From assembly GCF_022539315.1 (NCBI RefSeq), contig NC_066326.1, forward strand, positions 8,200,601 through 8,264,600: a stretch of DNA of 64,000 bases, given 5' to 3'. The translations under genes were made by a program, and so were the position numbers. Positions 49,601-63,835 of the stretch are shown one piece after another (the first letter of the stretch is position 1; each line of letters starts with the position of its first letter). This DNA is from Serinus canaria (taxonomy: Eukaryota > Chordata > Aves > Passeriformes > Fringillidae). Under the pieces are notes generated by a model. That model had not been told where the DNA came from and did no database searches. It was given only the letters and a program-made list of their open reading frames with translations.

Positions 49601-52600
49601 CAGACCAGGCTTTGCAGATGAGTTCATTGCCCTTCCAGCACCAGCCCCTGACACTGCAAAATTCCAGCATCTTTCTTGTTTCCTTAACATTCCTAATATT
49701 TCACTCACAATTCTACAGGGAGTTGGGTCTCAAAGATATTAGGCTTCCCTAAAATTCAACATTTCTACATGCTAATCCCTGGCTGTGCCTGCCACTTGTG
49801 TCCTTCATCCAGGATCATGGAATGCCCCAGGGAAGCAGGGAATAATCCCAGCTCCCCCTCTGCTCCCAGGAGCTGCTCCAGGAATGATAACCACAGTGCT
49901 GGAGAGGGCATCTCCCAGGTGACAGGCAGCCAGAAACAAGCTGAGCAAGCAGGAGAAAAAGCACCCAGGGCTGGATTGCAGGAAGGCTGCAGGTGTTAGG
50001 ATCGTTTTAAGAGTTTGGCAAACCAGGGGAACAGCACACGTTCCTGAAACGACAGCACAGGCTTTTGTGCTTTCATTGCACATCTGTGCATCAGAGTCTC
50101 AGCCACTCTCCCAGGCATTTCAAAAGTACTCCAGAGCCACACAAAACCTTGGAGTGAAGTTCCAAACACTCAGCAAAGTGATAAATGGGATCAGAACCTG
50201 CTCTGCTCTCTCACACCCAGACCAGCTGCTGAGGATGGGAATGTGTGGCACAGTGAGATCACTCGAGGGGATGCTTCATGGTGCTGTGGCTGCTACAGAG
50301 AGGGAAACCTGTCCCTGCTGGACACTTTCAGCCATTTGGCTTGGTGAATCCTTCCCAGCTATGCAGGAGATAAGAGCAGAGCATTCATTTCATGCTTTTT
50401 GCGAACTAGCCCTGAGGGAAGTAGCCGACAGGAAAGGTTTCCACTTCTGCCAACTCCAATTCCCCATCTTCCTTTTTTGTTTATTGTTTACCCTCATATT
50501 TTGAAACACTTGGCAATTTTCCCAAAACTTCTGTGTAAGAATATAGATTCTTTTGTGCTATAAGATCCCAGCAATAAAGGAACATTTATCAGAGCAAGTA
50601 TTTCCCCACCTCTGCTGAAGCAGAATTTCTTCTGTGGAAGGGGAATCCAAGCAAGTTTGCCACTTTTGCTTTTTTGCATCCTGTAAACACACATTACCAT
50701 TTCCACCTCACCAGTCCTGCAAAGGGGCACTTACAGTGTGTTTAGAGTGGCTTTTCTCCCTTACCAGCTCCCTGTGGTCCCATCCAGTTTCTGACCTGAA
50801 GGGCAATCAGTACAGAAGCCCTGCCATCCATCGAGGTTCCCAGTGAGAGAAGCAAACCCTAACGTGCTGGTTTATTACCCACCAGCAGCAGCTGGCCTTG
50901 GCAGTGCCAGTGCTGGGTTTAGATGTGTTTGAGTAACAAAGCAGTGAGGGCTGGGGAAGTCAGCAGGGCTGTTCTGTGCCAGGCTCCACAGATTCACTCA
51001 CCAAGCTCTGCAGCTCCAGCACAGGGCGCCTTCGCCAACTGCTGCCTGGGGGTGGATGTCCATGTCATCCTTTAATTGCTCAGAACAGCAAATGGGTGAA
51101 TTTCTGGCTTGTCAAGGACATTGTAGAGAAAAGAGACATTATTAATCTCTCCAAATCCTAGCTGGTGAGCGGGGCCTTAAAACAGCTGAACGGCAAAGCA
51201 AACACACTCGGCAGGTGGGCAGCGAGCCACGGTGAGGGACAGCATGGACAGGGCTCCAAGGGAAGGTGCTGCTGCCCAGGGAGCTCTTCTCCAGCTGCTA
51301 ATAAATAATGCTAAAAAGCCTGGCAGGAGGCAGCATAAACAGAAGGTGCTGCTCCATCTCATATAGTTTTAGAGAGAGAGGGATATATTTTCTTGAGGCA
51401 TCACAAATGTTTTTTATGCACCCCTGAGCTGGCAGTGCCAGCAGCTGCTTGTGCCAATGGGGTGTGCCAGTGGCTGGCCTGCAGGAGGAAAAGGCATGCC
51501 CTGATGCTGCCAGGGAAAAGAGCTGCCTGGCTGGCCCAGAACTGGCCTGAGCAGACTGCAGACAGCAGGGGCTGTGCAGACAAACTCTGTCTGCCTCTCC
51601 CACAGCCACTGGGACTTGTGCTCTGAAGCATATCTGTGCTGGCATGCTGGCTATGGGAAAGCAGCAGGATGTGATGGGAAGAGCTGGTTTGCAGGGAGCT
51701 GAAAAGAGAATTCCATCTTGCCATACTGAGGTTTTTAAGTGCATTTTAAATTAAAATCAAATTAATTCTCCTGAGGTTTTGACAGGAGGGGGCTGTCCCT
51801 GCAGGGAAGAACTGCCCACCCATGGAGGATTTACTCCTCTGTTACCTCTCTCCATGGGTCACCAAGCTGCAGTCACTGCAGAGAACACACCTGCACAGGG
51901 GAGAGCTCAGCCCAGGGCTCCTCATGACACAAAGGAAGGTACCAGGCTGGAAGAATCAGTTTAGTTAAGTCAGTTTAGTTTCATTCCGTTTAGTTTATTG
52001 GCTAAACCACTTTACCCAATACACCCACTGGCGGAGGAAGGGGTGGGATTCCCTGAGAGACACAGTGTCCCCATTTTCACCACCTCCTCTCATGTCACCA
52101 TTTTCCCTGCCTTTAACTCACTCAGCTCAGACAGTGAGTCTGAGCCCAGGCTCACCTTGCTGCACACCCACTGCTGGACCCCAGCTGCTCTCCTGCTCCC
52201 TTTGCCCATCACAAAACCACCCAGTCAGTCACACCACTCCCTCAAACCAGTAACTTCTGAACTTAAAATCAGATGCACAGCAAAAGCAGCAGCAGGTTCA
52301 GGCTCCAGCCAGCACAGCCCAGCACCTCAGAGGGGATGAGCAGACTCTGCTCCAGCAGGCAGCTAAACCAGACAGCTGCCAAATGCAGAGTCCTTCCCCA
52401 CAGAGGTTCTAATCCTGTGTTTGGGTATTTCAGGAGCACAGAGCTCCAACCAGCGCTGAGAAGGAAGCACATCACAGGGCCAAACCTCTCCCAGACAGCA
52501 TACTGCCTTCTGCTAATGGCCTTAAATCCTTCTTAACCACAGAAGTGCAAGAAGCAGATTTGGAAATAAAGAATGATAGTGGTCACTCAGCAGGGGATGG

Positions 52601-55600
52601 CATTATCCTAGGTGAGCCTCCCCCAGGAGGGCAGCAGAGATCATTAGAGGAATTGCTTGTCCTTATTTCAGCCTCCCCAGCTCTACCAGGAGCCCAAGTG
52701 ACCTGCTGTTATCTGGTGGGTAAGCACAGATACAAAAGACTCATTACTCTAAGCTAAGGCATTGCAGGTCACTGTGCCACCATAGAAGTAAAAAAGATAA
52801 AAGATTCCCAATTTTCCTGCTTCCTGAGAGCAGCAGCCATTTTGCACCTCCATAAAGCAGGTCTCATCTGAGCAATTTGGCCTATACAATAAGTAGCCAG
52901 CACTAACTAGCTGCCAGCTGAACACTAGCAAAAATGTTATATTCCTTCTTCAGTCCTATTTTTAAGCACTGACATTAAAAGAAAAGACACAAGGGAATTA
53001 AATCTGTGGGAAGTCTTTAAGAGAGAACACATTTCTTCCACCTGCACTTTGCAGATAACACCCTACATTTCCAGCTTTTCTGATTTATTCCAACTCATTT
53101 TTCTCTTCTCCTACCCACCCAATGAGTGGGATATAAGCAGACTAGGGAAGCTGCAGACACCTCTCACAGGTGGAGAGATCATCCTGCAGATGAAGGTCTC
53201 CTTTCCACAGCTGCCTTCCAGCTCACCCCCACAGTTCTACATCCCTCTCTTCAGTAGCAAAGTCCTTCCTCCTCCTGAGCCCTCAGGTGATGCACTCCCC
53301 ACCTGATCTGTCTGTACCAACAACTTGGCTACTTCTAACAGAGGTGAGGTTTGGCTTGGCTTGGTTTGCTTTTCCAGGTAAATATTCACATTGGCAGCTG
53401 CAGCCAAGAAACATCTCAGAAAATTTGGTGGTAAATGGGCACAGAGGAGGAAATTAAACTAAAGGGTGTCCTGGCAGACTAGAGACATGCAGGAGAGCCA
53501 GGCAATCCCATCAAAGCCACTGCTGCCAGGCAAAGACTATCTGGAGGAGGAGGGAGATGGCTCCAACTTTCATGCAGGAAAGTCAGCTGAAAGGAAGAGC
53601 TGCTGCTCTCCTTAGGTAGTGCTTCAAACAGGAGATTTTCAAGACCTTCTAACAATTTCTGTGCTTTATGACTGTGCTTTACAGGATTTTTGCTTGAGAC
53701 AAAGCTGATGCTCCAGGCCAAACCCTGCTGCCAGGAAGTGACAGCTCCCCAGGGATTTCCTCTGGCTGTTTGCCAGGACCCTTCCACAGCTCCCAGCAGG
53801 GCATCTCCCTCTCTCAGAGCCCAAGAGGCACAGCCTTGATGAGGCCTGGCAATTCCTACCAAGTTGGACCAGGACAGACAAGAATTCTGGATCCAGAGGG
53901 TCCATAGCAAAGCCTAGACATGGAGTTTGGGCCAAATCCCACCAGAGGTTTGCAGGGTGACTCAGCCTGGGTCTCTCTGTCCAAGCCAGTGTTGAGGCAT
54001 GCTAACAGGCATTTCACCAGGTCTCCCAAATTGCTAAATTGGTAGGATGACTGGCAAGGTGGCCCCAGGGCTGTAGTAATTACACATCCTCTGAACAGGG
54101 AGGGACATAGTTCTCCCGGGATTTTAGAAGCTGTGGGAAAATTAGAGCAAAGAATTTAAACAATTATCTCTCTTTCTGTAATCACTGTTTATAGAAATGG
54201 TTCTCCAGAGTGTGCTATTCATAGCTCACCAACAGTGTGAGAGAAAATTCCTAAAGGCCAATCAGGCCTTAGGTCCACCATTGTTTCTATAAGAACTGTA
54301 GATTTCTAATCCTAAAGTGTCTTTTCATGCCTTTTGATGATAGAGTCTCTGCATCACCTTTGCCTGTCCCCAATACCCCTTTGGTGATACAGGGCCACCC
54401 TCCTCCCAGGACTGTCCTCCTCCTCCACAAAGCCTGTGACACAACTCTCCCTCCTTCAGTGCACTGCAGCAAAGCAAAGGTTGAAGCACAGCTGAGAATG
54501 CACTGCAGTCAGGGTCTGTATCTGCCCAGCAGTGCTGCTGTAAGGCTTGGGTTGAGCCCAGAGCCTGCAAAGCTGAACTTGCCAGAGCTCTCTCCAAGCA
54601 GCACCTGACCCTCTGGCCATGCTGAACCTGGGGCAGGACAAAGGGCTCCTGCTTGGCAGCAGGGCTGGCCCCACTGCTGTGCAGCAGGTTCAATAAGTGC
54701 CTCAGTGCCGTGCTGTGCAAAGTCTGAAGCACTGATGGCTTCCTCTGCTGCTGTAATAGCCTCATCTCCCCAACTTTATTAAGCTCAAGCCCCACAGATG
54801 CAAATCTTTGCTGAGCAGAGCCCTAAACAGGGAAATCAATCACTCTCCAGGGGATGCTCTGTCCCCGCCTGCTGCGCCGCCATCCGCGCTGTCCAGCGCC
54901 CCAGACAGGCTGTGCGAGGGGAGCTGCTCCCTGCCATGCCCCAGAGGGGTCAGCAGCCCTGCAGGCAGCACCCCACAGTGCCACACCCCAGCAGGAGCCT
55001 GTAGCCTGTGGCCTCACTCTGTGTAATGAGCAGGACAGATCACCCAGCTGCTCCAGGGCCCTGCTTGGTGCTAGTGGTGATGTGTCAGTGACAGGGCAGC
55101 TCAGTCATCCTCAGCCCACAAACGGCAGCCAAATCCCTCAGCCCCCCATGCCCTGCCTGCAGCCCAGCTGTGAGAGGCAGGATTACCCTGCACTGCCAGG
55201 ACCTCCTCTCTGTCTGAGCTGAGAGAGAAAAACCTCAGTGCTGGTGCTCAGCACCCTGCTGCACTGCAGAGGGACCTCTGTAGAGACCGAGCTGCCTTGT
55301 AGGAATATTCATCCATGATTCAGGGTTGCAGAAAACCACTGTAAAGCACTAAGCTACATGCATGGAAATGCCAGTTTTCCTCCCCCTTTCCCATACATGA
55401 ATTTCAAACACCTCAGCATCCAAACAGGCTGGAGTAAGAGCTGTCTGCTATTAGCAGCAGGGACTTGTCTGTGCTGGGGAAGCTGAGAGGCATTGAAAGC
55501 AAAGGCACAGCACTGCCACCTGCAAAGTCCATCCCATCTATGTGCAACCCCAACTCATGCTCTGAAGTGCACCAGGTGTGCTGGGGAGGGACAGTTGTGC

Positions 55601-58430
55601 CAGGAGCTATCCCAGACTATGAGCTGGAAGCCTGCAACTGTGCACTGGCAGTGCATTAACTTCCCTATTGTATTAGAATCTAACCCTTAAAAGTTCTCCT
55701 GGCCCCTGTATGTGACTTTCTTGTTTGCCTTACTCTCACCCTACACAGCCAACATCAGCTTTAGCATTGTGGCTGCAATCACTTTATTTCTTTATATTAA
55801 TTAGTAAGTTATAAGTTTTCCTCCCCATGAGTTTATGGGAGCTCCGTCTGGATCTCTCAGTGTTTCCCAGGCAGAGAGGAGCACACAGCACTCTGCAGGA
55901 GAGGGAGGAATGCCTGGCTGCTTGGCTGAGCTCCCACTGTTTCACTGGAACAGCAAGGAACAATCCAGGGAGATGTGTTTTGTGACTTCTTTCTAATGAG
56001 GTCAGACATCATGGTATTTCAGCTGGATTAAGGGTCTGCAATCTCATGCCTGGTCTTTGGTTTCCATGAGCTGTAGGGCCTGAGGCTGAATCAGTCCCTG
56101 CTGTACTGGAGCTTCACCTCTCATGCAATTAGCTCAGCGTTTCTGGAGCAGCACCGTGGCCTCAGCAGAGTGAGGTCTTTGCACCCATCACCAGCAGGAC
56201 TCAGCTCTGCAGGGCTGGTGACAGGAGCCCACCACTTGAGGCTGCCCAGGGTGCTGGCCCTGAGAGCTGCCAGAGGAGTGCAGGGCTCCTGCTGCCTTTG
56301 GGTTGCTGGGCTGCACCTCAGCCAGACTGTCCAGGGGGGTTTCAATGCCAGAGGCTGAGAGACCACCCTGATTTTGGGGAAATCTTCCCCAAAAAGGAGG
56401 GGAGGCTGCTGTGGGAGGGCTGGGGGCACTCTCACACTGCAAAACAGAGAGTTCCATTTCTCCCTGCCCCACAAAGGTTTCTGCCCTTGGGTGAACCTCA
56501 GTCACAAGCACAAAAGAAAAACAAACCCTGCACATTCAGGAGGGGAAGGTAACAGGACACTTCAGGTCAGTGCAAGATTGAAGATGGTGTGAGCAGCTTC
56601 CTCCAAGGAGAGATTTAAGGGGCAAACTGCAAACACCAAGAGCAACTCGATCTTCCTCTCCCACACAGCTCAGTCCAAGAGGGCAGTGGACATTCCTTAA
56701 AATCCCTGAGAGAAGCAAACTTGGGAGGGGCACAAAGAAAACTGCTGATGAAAAAGGCATGGCACACATGAGGGGTGAAGGCAGGCACAGCCCCAAAGGC
56801 AGCTCTCATCTCCTCACTGCTCCCCTGGCAAAACTCCGTGGCAAAGCACGCTGTGAAATGCAGTGTTCTGTGTAGTGTTTTGGAATCAAGACCAAAACAG
56901 CTTTCATGGAGGAAATCAGAGTTAAAAGTAAGAGATAACTCAAAGGATGACACATCCTTAGTGCCTGCTGAGGAACTCCAAGGGGAGCCCAGCCCAGAGC
57001 TCTCTGCATACAGAATTGCACTGAGCTGCTCTCCCAGCACTGCCTGGGCACAAACACACTCCATATCACAGCAGCACCTTAAGGCAAGAGCTTTGAAAAT
57101 CCAGAATCAGATGTTGCTATTAGACATTACAAGAGGAGAGATGCTGGCTTTTCATGTTGCCTCCATCCTGAGACTGGTTTGCACAGATAGGAAGAAACAC
57201 AGTGTTAGTTTGCATTACTCACCAGGAGTGAGGGTATCAGGAGCACCCACTGATAGCACAGCTCTCTCTGTCATGGACATGCATCAGCCTCTGCTGAACT
57301 CCAGCAGCAAAACCCTCACAGGCAGCATCTGGCCAGAGCCAGTGCATGTTGCATGTAGACTGTAAGAGCTTGATCCAGTTCATTTTCAGAGGAAGAAATT
57401 AAAAGTCTGAGTTGTAGAGATTTGTGTCAGTAGACAAGAACCAGCTCTGCATGTCTAGCTGGAACTGTCCTGTCTGTGCACTTCTGTCCCAGGCAGGAGA
57501 ACCCCCAGAGCTGCCACCCTGTTAGTAACAGCAGAAAACAGAGCATTCTTCCAGGAGAGAAATCTGTGTTTATTCCATGAAAGTGGGACATGGAAACAAT
57601 TTTTAATCCCAACATTATTAGCAAATGCATGACCTGCTGGTAGATGACTCCACAGCCACTGGGCAGTGCCCTTCTCCATAAATGATCAAGAAAGAAGGCT
57701 GAAACAAAGGTAATGACCAACCCAAAATCAGAGTGTCCACTCATTTATATATCACACTAGAGACAAAAGTAATGCCTTATAGAACAATGTCAGAAAAAGT
57801 TAAATAGTAGAAAGGAAAAAGACTGACTGCTATGTCAAATTATCAGACTGCCAAGGAATAAAACCTTGTCATATATCATTCATGCACTAATAACAGCACT
57901 CTCACTTCTGCAGCCTCTTCCTTCCTTGGATCTCAACACTGTTTGCAAACATAAATGAATAAACCCTCTCACCTCCTGTGAAGCAGGTAATTTGTTTTTA
58001 TTAATTCATAAATGATAGAGGAAATTAATTAAGGAATAGAAAGGGCAAGAGGCCCAAGATCACACAGCAAGAGCACTTTAATCACCACATTCTGGCCACT
58101 TAAGAGTAGTGCTTGCATGTTAATGCTTTCCTGTAGGAAGCAAGCATTTCCAACACACCACCTTTCCTCAGACTAGGGCCTCCCCCAGTCCTGGCCAACT
58201 TTCCAGCTTTGTAACATCGGGGACGTGGAGTTTTCCTTCACATTCACACCACACCTCTGTCCCCTGGTTTAATTATTATTTATGCTGAATATAAATAGCA
58301 CAGGAGATGATCCTGAGATGAATAATGTAGAGGGAACAAGAGACAGAAAAACTGCTCCAGTCAGCTCATATCCTACCTGCTTTATATTAAACACATCTGA
58401 GCACTGGGTCTCTGCATACTAGAGGAGGAT
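46655..58430. other. Long unique non-coding stretch
   Basis: No coding exon, RNA gene or complete mobile element is supportable in nearly 12 kb. There is an A/G-rich tract at 48826-48860 and a small CpG-containing patch near 54860-54920. A poly(A)-signal-like AATAAACC lies near 48668. Open frames up to 196 codons (56775-57365, +) and 156 codons (54325-54795, -) are in stop-poor DNA and carry no recognisable domain. Confidence 0.45.
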
Positions 58431-58569
58431 GGGTGAGTTTTAGGGCCATTGCACAGTATGAACTCTCCCAATGTATCACACTTACAGAACCTCCCATGCC
58501 AAATAACTTTGTGCTGATCCCCAGTGAAAATTCACAGTGTTCAACAGCCCTTGAAATTTCTAATTTGTG
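58431..58569. mobile_element. Palindromic MITE-like element, copy 2
   Basis: The same family as 43372-43509 in the same orientation, roughly 80% similar by eye. Both copies share the AAATAACTTTGTGCTGA middle and the AGCCCTTGAAATTTCT right end. Here the left arm is more decayed than the right, so the hairpin is weaker. It starts at about GTGAGTTTTAGGGCC and ends near AATTTGTGA. Confidence 0.7.
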
Positions 58570-61500
58570 AGTCCCCACAGAGGACTGGTTCAGGGGGTGC
58601 ATTTCTTGCTGCATACCCTGCCTTGGACAGGGTACTCCTTGGAGCCTGACTGCACTGCCCAAAATCTGTGCTCCTATTTTAATTAATAAGCAATGTATAT
58701 CTATCTGCTTCCCCATTTGCATCTAGTGCTGTTAATGACAAGAAAATACATCTTTTTAAAATGCTAACCTAGTAAGAGGCATTAGGAAAAGCGAAAGCTA
58801 TTACATGTGCAAATTTCAGAGCAATTAGTCACAGAGGCAGAAGCACAGACAGGAGATTAGTTCTCAAGTCCTCATTCCCATCTGCTTCCCCACTGGAGCC
58901 AGCAGTTTTGTGCAGAGCCAGGAGGTGAAGGCCACGCTCAGCCCCACCAGCACGTGTCAAAGCAATTCCCCTGCACCCACCTTGCTGTCAGCAATGCCCT
59001 GCAGTCAGCATCTCCCACAGCTTGGCAGGGCTCAGGACTGGCTGCAGGCTGCCAGAGACTGGCCAAGGGGCAGGACTCAGAACGGGCTCACATCTAAAGA
59101 AACAGTTTTTCTTTCTCCAATTCCCTGCAGCCAGCATGATCCCACTGAAGAAAAAACCACTAAGTGCATCTAGAAAGAGAACACAAATAGCTAAATTCTG
59201 TTCGTGTGAAGATTTCTTCCCCTGGTAGTGCTATTCTAGATGCATCACTGCATATTTGCAGTGGAAGATGGAAATACTTCTAACATTAAAGATAGTGACA
59301 TTCTCAATTTATCTCACTTGTGGAAAGGTGTGTGTGGGAGTGTGAGTGACTCTTAGGAATATGTCCTAAGTAGTTTGATGGAGAATAGTACACATTTCTC
59401 CTAGGATTTTTTTTTAATAAAGCTCAAAATTGTAGTAGAAGATTCTTGGCAAGAGTTTAGAAAAAAACAGCTTTGGGAAATAAATCTCATATTGTGCTCC
59501 TTCTTGTAGGATTTTTGAGTCCTCCATCTATATAAAATACAGTAAATTATTAAAAAATGGAATCCAAATTATTCTACAGAACTTTTGAGCTCTTGATTGC
59601 TCCCAGTTTTTAACAAATCTCTGGCTAGGGTTGTGTCGGGGCAAGGAAAACCTGTGCCTGAACAGCCAGTGTTTGTCACAGAACTGTACCACCAAACTTC
59701 TCCTAGAAACAGAAAAAAAAAAAGAAAAAGGATCTGATTTTCAGCGTCAGAATGGACTCTCACTGTTGTCAGGTAAAATCACTCCCCAGAGATGTGGGGA
59801 ATTTTAACCCATTTGAGCAGAAACAGCTCCCCCTGTCTGAGTTCTTCAACCCTGACCCTCATCTCCCCCGAGCCTGGGTCAGCCCAGCCCAGCCCTGCTC
59901 CATCCCCATCCAGAGCTGGCAGGGACACCCTGAGAGCAGGGCAGCCTCCCAGCTCAGCCTCAGCAGGTCCAGAAGTGCCTCCCACTCCCCCAAAGCTGCT
60001 CCAATTCCTCACAGGAAATCGCAGAGTGAAAGGGCAACAGGGCTCCAGATCCGCCCCCCACTACAAGAGCTACAAACAGTCTATTTTCCTCTGCCTGACA
60101 ATACATTAGCAGACACATTTCTGTTGTTCATGGATGTTCACAGAGGACCTAAAGATAGCCTAGTATTGTCAACAGAAAATGCAATTCAGTTCCCTAAAAA
60201 TATCAGGAACACAGGCTATGAAGAGTTTATTTTTCCCCAGTAATGCACTTTTTTATTATTGCCCTGGATTAAAATTAAATTGCTAACATAAGGACAAGCA
60301 GATGAATCTGTGGTTATGATAGCATAGAAAAATGTCAATACAATGCTTGTACACTGTATGCTCCTTCAGTATTTAAAGATCCTTATCTCTAGAATATTAT
60401 AAACTGAAACACATTGTGAGGATCTCATGCTATTAAATCAAGCAGTGCTGCTCATATTGCTCCACTTCTGCCATCAGCCAGGCAGTGCATCACCTTTGGG
60501 GAGAAAGTTTCTGGGTCTCCTGCACAAGGGAGCAGCATTTTCACTGCTCAGAGGCAGAACAGGACTGTGTTTTCATGCATGCAAATCTGACCCTAACATT
60601 GGCAAAATAAAACCCCTGAAATTTGATATCAACCCCAATCAAAACAAGCCCACACCAAGCCCTGGCTCACAGCATCTTTGTAGTGAGGACAATGAGCTGC
60701 CCAGTTTTGGTGACAGGCAAAGCAGTGGCTCAAGTTCTGAAACATTTAATAAGACAATGACTTAAGGAGTCAAATTAATTGTATAATTTCTAATTCCACA
60801 TAAAAACACACCAAAAAAAAAAAAAAAAAAGGCAATATAGAAACAACCTGCCGCTTCAGAAAAAGACACATTTATACATTCTTCCAAGGTGCTTTACACA
60901 GACAACCTTTGTTCTGAAAAATTCTTTTCTCTTTCCAGGGTAGCAGCACACAGAGGTGGAGGCTGCAGCCAAATGCCACAAAACTGGATTGAATCTCACT
61001 GCCCTGCACATTCCCCCCGACCAGGAGCTGGTCCTGACAGCTCCAGCTTCACCTCAGAAAAGTTCCCTTACCAACCCTGCTTCTCCCAGTGTCAGTATTC
61101 TCCTTGGGTTTCCTTTTTAGCTGGTGAAGGGTAATTTAAGCTGCAGAATACAGAATTTCACACGTTTCCAAGTGGTTTCATCACTAAGCCCTATGTAAAT
61201 ACATGGGACCAGTGACTGACAGAAGAAAGTTGCCAAAACCAATCATTTTGAACCAACTAACTGGGAAACACTTTTGACTGATAATTTCTTTTTTTTTTTC
61301 TTAGCAGCTGTATTTTACAAGGGTTATTCTCAGGATTCTGCACAAATGGACTTTCCCCCTGAGACCAGTGGCAGGTATGGACACTTGGCAGTCCCAAAGA
61401 GTGAGCTACCATGAGAGCAGGATTAAAGCATGAGAAGCTGCATGAAATCAGGCTGAGGAGTGTCTGAAGCCAGTGCAAACTGCACATTGCACATGCTGCA

Positions 61501-63683
61501 GGCAACCCTGCTGGCTCCTGGGCTCTCTTAGGAGATCAGACAGGAAACCAGGGCTTTGTTCTAGGAAAGGCATAAAGGGCTTCAGAAGTCACATTACCAA
61601 AGAACTCTGCAGGCATGGGCCAGAGTGCAACATTTTGTTATGTAGTCTCACCTTGCTGGAAACACACTGTCAGCTTCTAAGGAAAAAGAATAAGGATTGG
61701 ATTTATTTCTGTAAACCAAATCCTTTCTTGCTTTACTTGCTGGCCAACTGTTGAGGTTCAGGTTTCTATATATTGCTGTTTGGGAAATATTAGTTTAAAA
61801 TAATATGGACAAAAAAGCTATCACTGGTTATTGTTGGAGTCTCAGGGGAACAAAAAATGGAAAAAAAATAATTCTGGACAACTTCTGCTCTCCTTTAATG
61901 AAAAAAGTAAATGGAAGTTTCAAAGTGACACCTCCATCTAGTAGAATTAAGGAATTGACTTTTCCTATCTTGAGTCAGAACAATGCAAAAAAATTCTGAC
62001 AACCTCAGTTTAGAAACCTGTCATAGGGAAAGCAGATAATTTACTCCTCAATGCAGCCCTTTAATGTAAAAGAAAGTATACTTTGCAAACTAATATACCT
62101 GCTGAATTTTACTCTATATTATTTTTGTCTCACTTTTCACTTCCATGCTTTCACTAATTGAGCTTCTGTCTTTTGTTATTTGTACAACAATATCTCAGGG
62201 GATCCTCTTGTTCTCTTTATAAAAATCTAGTTAAAGTGCTTCTGTTTTCTAACCATGTCTCTGTATTAACTTGTATTAGTGGGTGTACTTCAGCTGCATG
62301 GCTGGAACAGTTAAGCATACTGGAGAGGATGCAGAGTATATGGAAAGCTTGGATGGTGTTTACATAGCCTTCCCACGCATTTTGGCAAAACTGTATTGCT
62401 CCAAGTCCTGTGACATGCTAAACAAAAACAAATTTGAGCACCAACAAGGGCAAACCTCAAGAGCAGAAACACATAATATGTGAATGCAAGTGTTATTTAC
62501 CATAAATCATATGGGGGGGAGCTTTAAAAGAAGCTCTTTTCCTATAGGATCTTGGTGTTACTGAAAGGAGTCACCCTTCAGGATGTGATACTCCCCACAG
62601 GAGAGCTGAACATTAGTGCTCCACAATTATGTTTCATGAGACCTCACCATATGCCACACACAAAACTCATGTAGTGCAGCAATCAAGGCTCTGTCCTACC
62701 AGCAGCTATGAGAAAGCTCAGCCATATTCATGCAAGGAGAGAGAAAAAAAGTAAGTAAAACTAATTATTGAAATTTATGGGTTCAGGTATTTACATAATG
62801 ATTACAATTAACAAGGTGTTTATCTCTATTTTTCTTCTTCATCTATGTGCTTGACATTTGTATCATGGAAATCACATATTTAAAAAAGGAGAAGGTAATT
62901 CAGGTCAGCCATGAAAAGCTTTTTGGGGTCAAACTGGAGCAAGAGCTGCACAGAATGGAAGCAGCCTTTCATGCCTGTCTGCATTTAGGGTCCAGCATGG
63001 CAAATATCAGACCTGTGAGCTCCCAGAGACCTGGCCCTCAGCCCCCTCAGCCTGGCTGCAAATGCAGAGGTGGCAGCAGCCCCGTGCTCCCACCAGGTGA
63101 GGATGCTGAGGTGCCTCACAGCTGTTTGTCACTTTGTCACAGCAAAGGTGACAATGGTGACAAACGGCTCCCAGGCAATCAAACAAACAAACAAACTCAC
63201 CCATCCAAAAGGAAACCTGCAATACATCTGCAGCAGCCCTCAGTGCTCCATGCTGGGGACAGCTTTGGGGCAGTTTGTGGGCAGAAATGACCTCCTGGCC
63301 ATGCACCACAGTCTGGGTGTGCAGAGGGCACCTGCTCCAGCAGGGCTCGGGGCTCAGCAGGGGCTCAGCTCCTCACCAGCTGAGAGTGAAACCCTTCAGG
63401 GGGGGACATAAAAACCTATGGAGAGGAAATCTGGAGAGACAAGATCCCAGAGGAAAACATTCATTTCCAAAAATAATCTCAGAGGGCCACTGAGTCCCAA
63501 GTGCCACCAGAAGCCACGTGGTGTGTGCCATCCCCATTCCCGTTCCCTCTGCACCCACCGGATCTGAGGCATTCTTTGCAAATGCAGACAGAGATGCGAT
63601 GACAGTGGGGACCACAGGGGTTTGCTGGGGAAGTTACACTCTGCTTACTACTGCTGATGTTGGATTTTAAACTGATAGTCAGA
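58570..63683. other. Non-coding stretch, no gene seen
   Basis: An 18-base A run at 60813-60830 lies about 48 bases after the stop of a 112-codon frame (60427-60765, +); this is discussed in the findings. Another frame (59752-60243, +, 163 codons) ends at a CAG|TAATGC that is not a splice donor. A short (AAAC)n run is at 63178-63196. No RNA gene or recognised transposon was seen. Confidence 0.45.
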
Positions 63684-63835
63684 GACTGAGCCTCTTCTGA
63701 AGCAATAGTGAGAAAACTATTGCTATTATATTGTTCAAATTTAGTTTAGTATTAGCAAAGGAAGAAAAAACAACTCGGCATCTCCATCTTTCATCCTTGA
63801 CTGAGCCTCTTCTGAAGCAATAGTGGGAAAACTAT
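63684..63835 (+). repeat. 37-bp direct repeat pair, 115 bp apart
   Basis: 63684-63720 and 63799-63835 match at 36 of 37 bases. The first copy also contains a perfect 9-bp-arm hairpin: AGCAATAGT (63701-63709), loop GAGAAA, ACTATTGCT (63716-63724). In the second copy an inserted C and the loop change break that symmetry. The sequence between the copies is AT-rich and unrelated. Confidence 0.85.

Noticed and set aside
56775..57365. 196-codon open frame (+)
   Set aside because: No recognisable domain, signal peptide or splice context. Stop-poor stretches of this size are expected in 64 kb read in six frames.
59752..60243. 163-codon frame ending in a phenylalanine/proline-rich tail at CAG|TAATGC
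   Set aside because: The end is a stop codon and not a GT donor. The sequence is low-complexity Ser/Pro-rich in the middle and unrecognised.
62283..62483. Frame with a protein-like cysteine-containing segment
   Set aside because: Only 66 codons, no acceptor or donor pair that would make an exon, and no family recognised.
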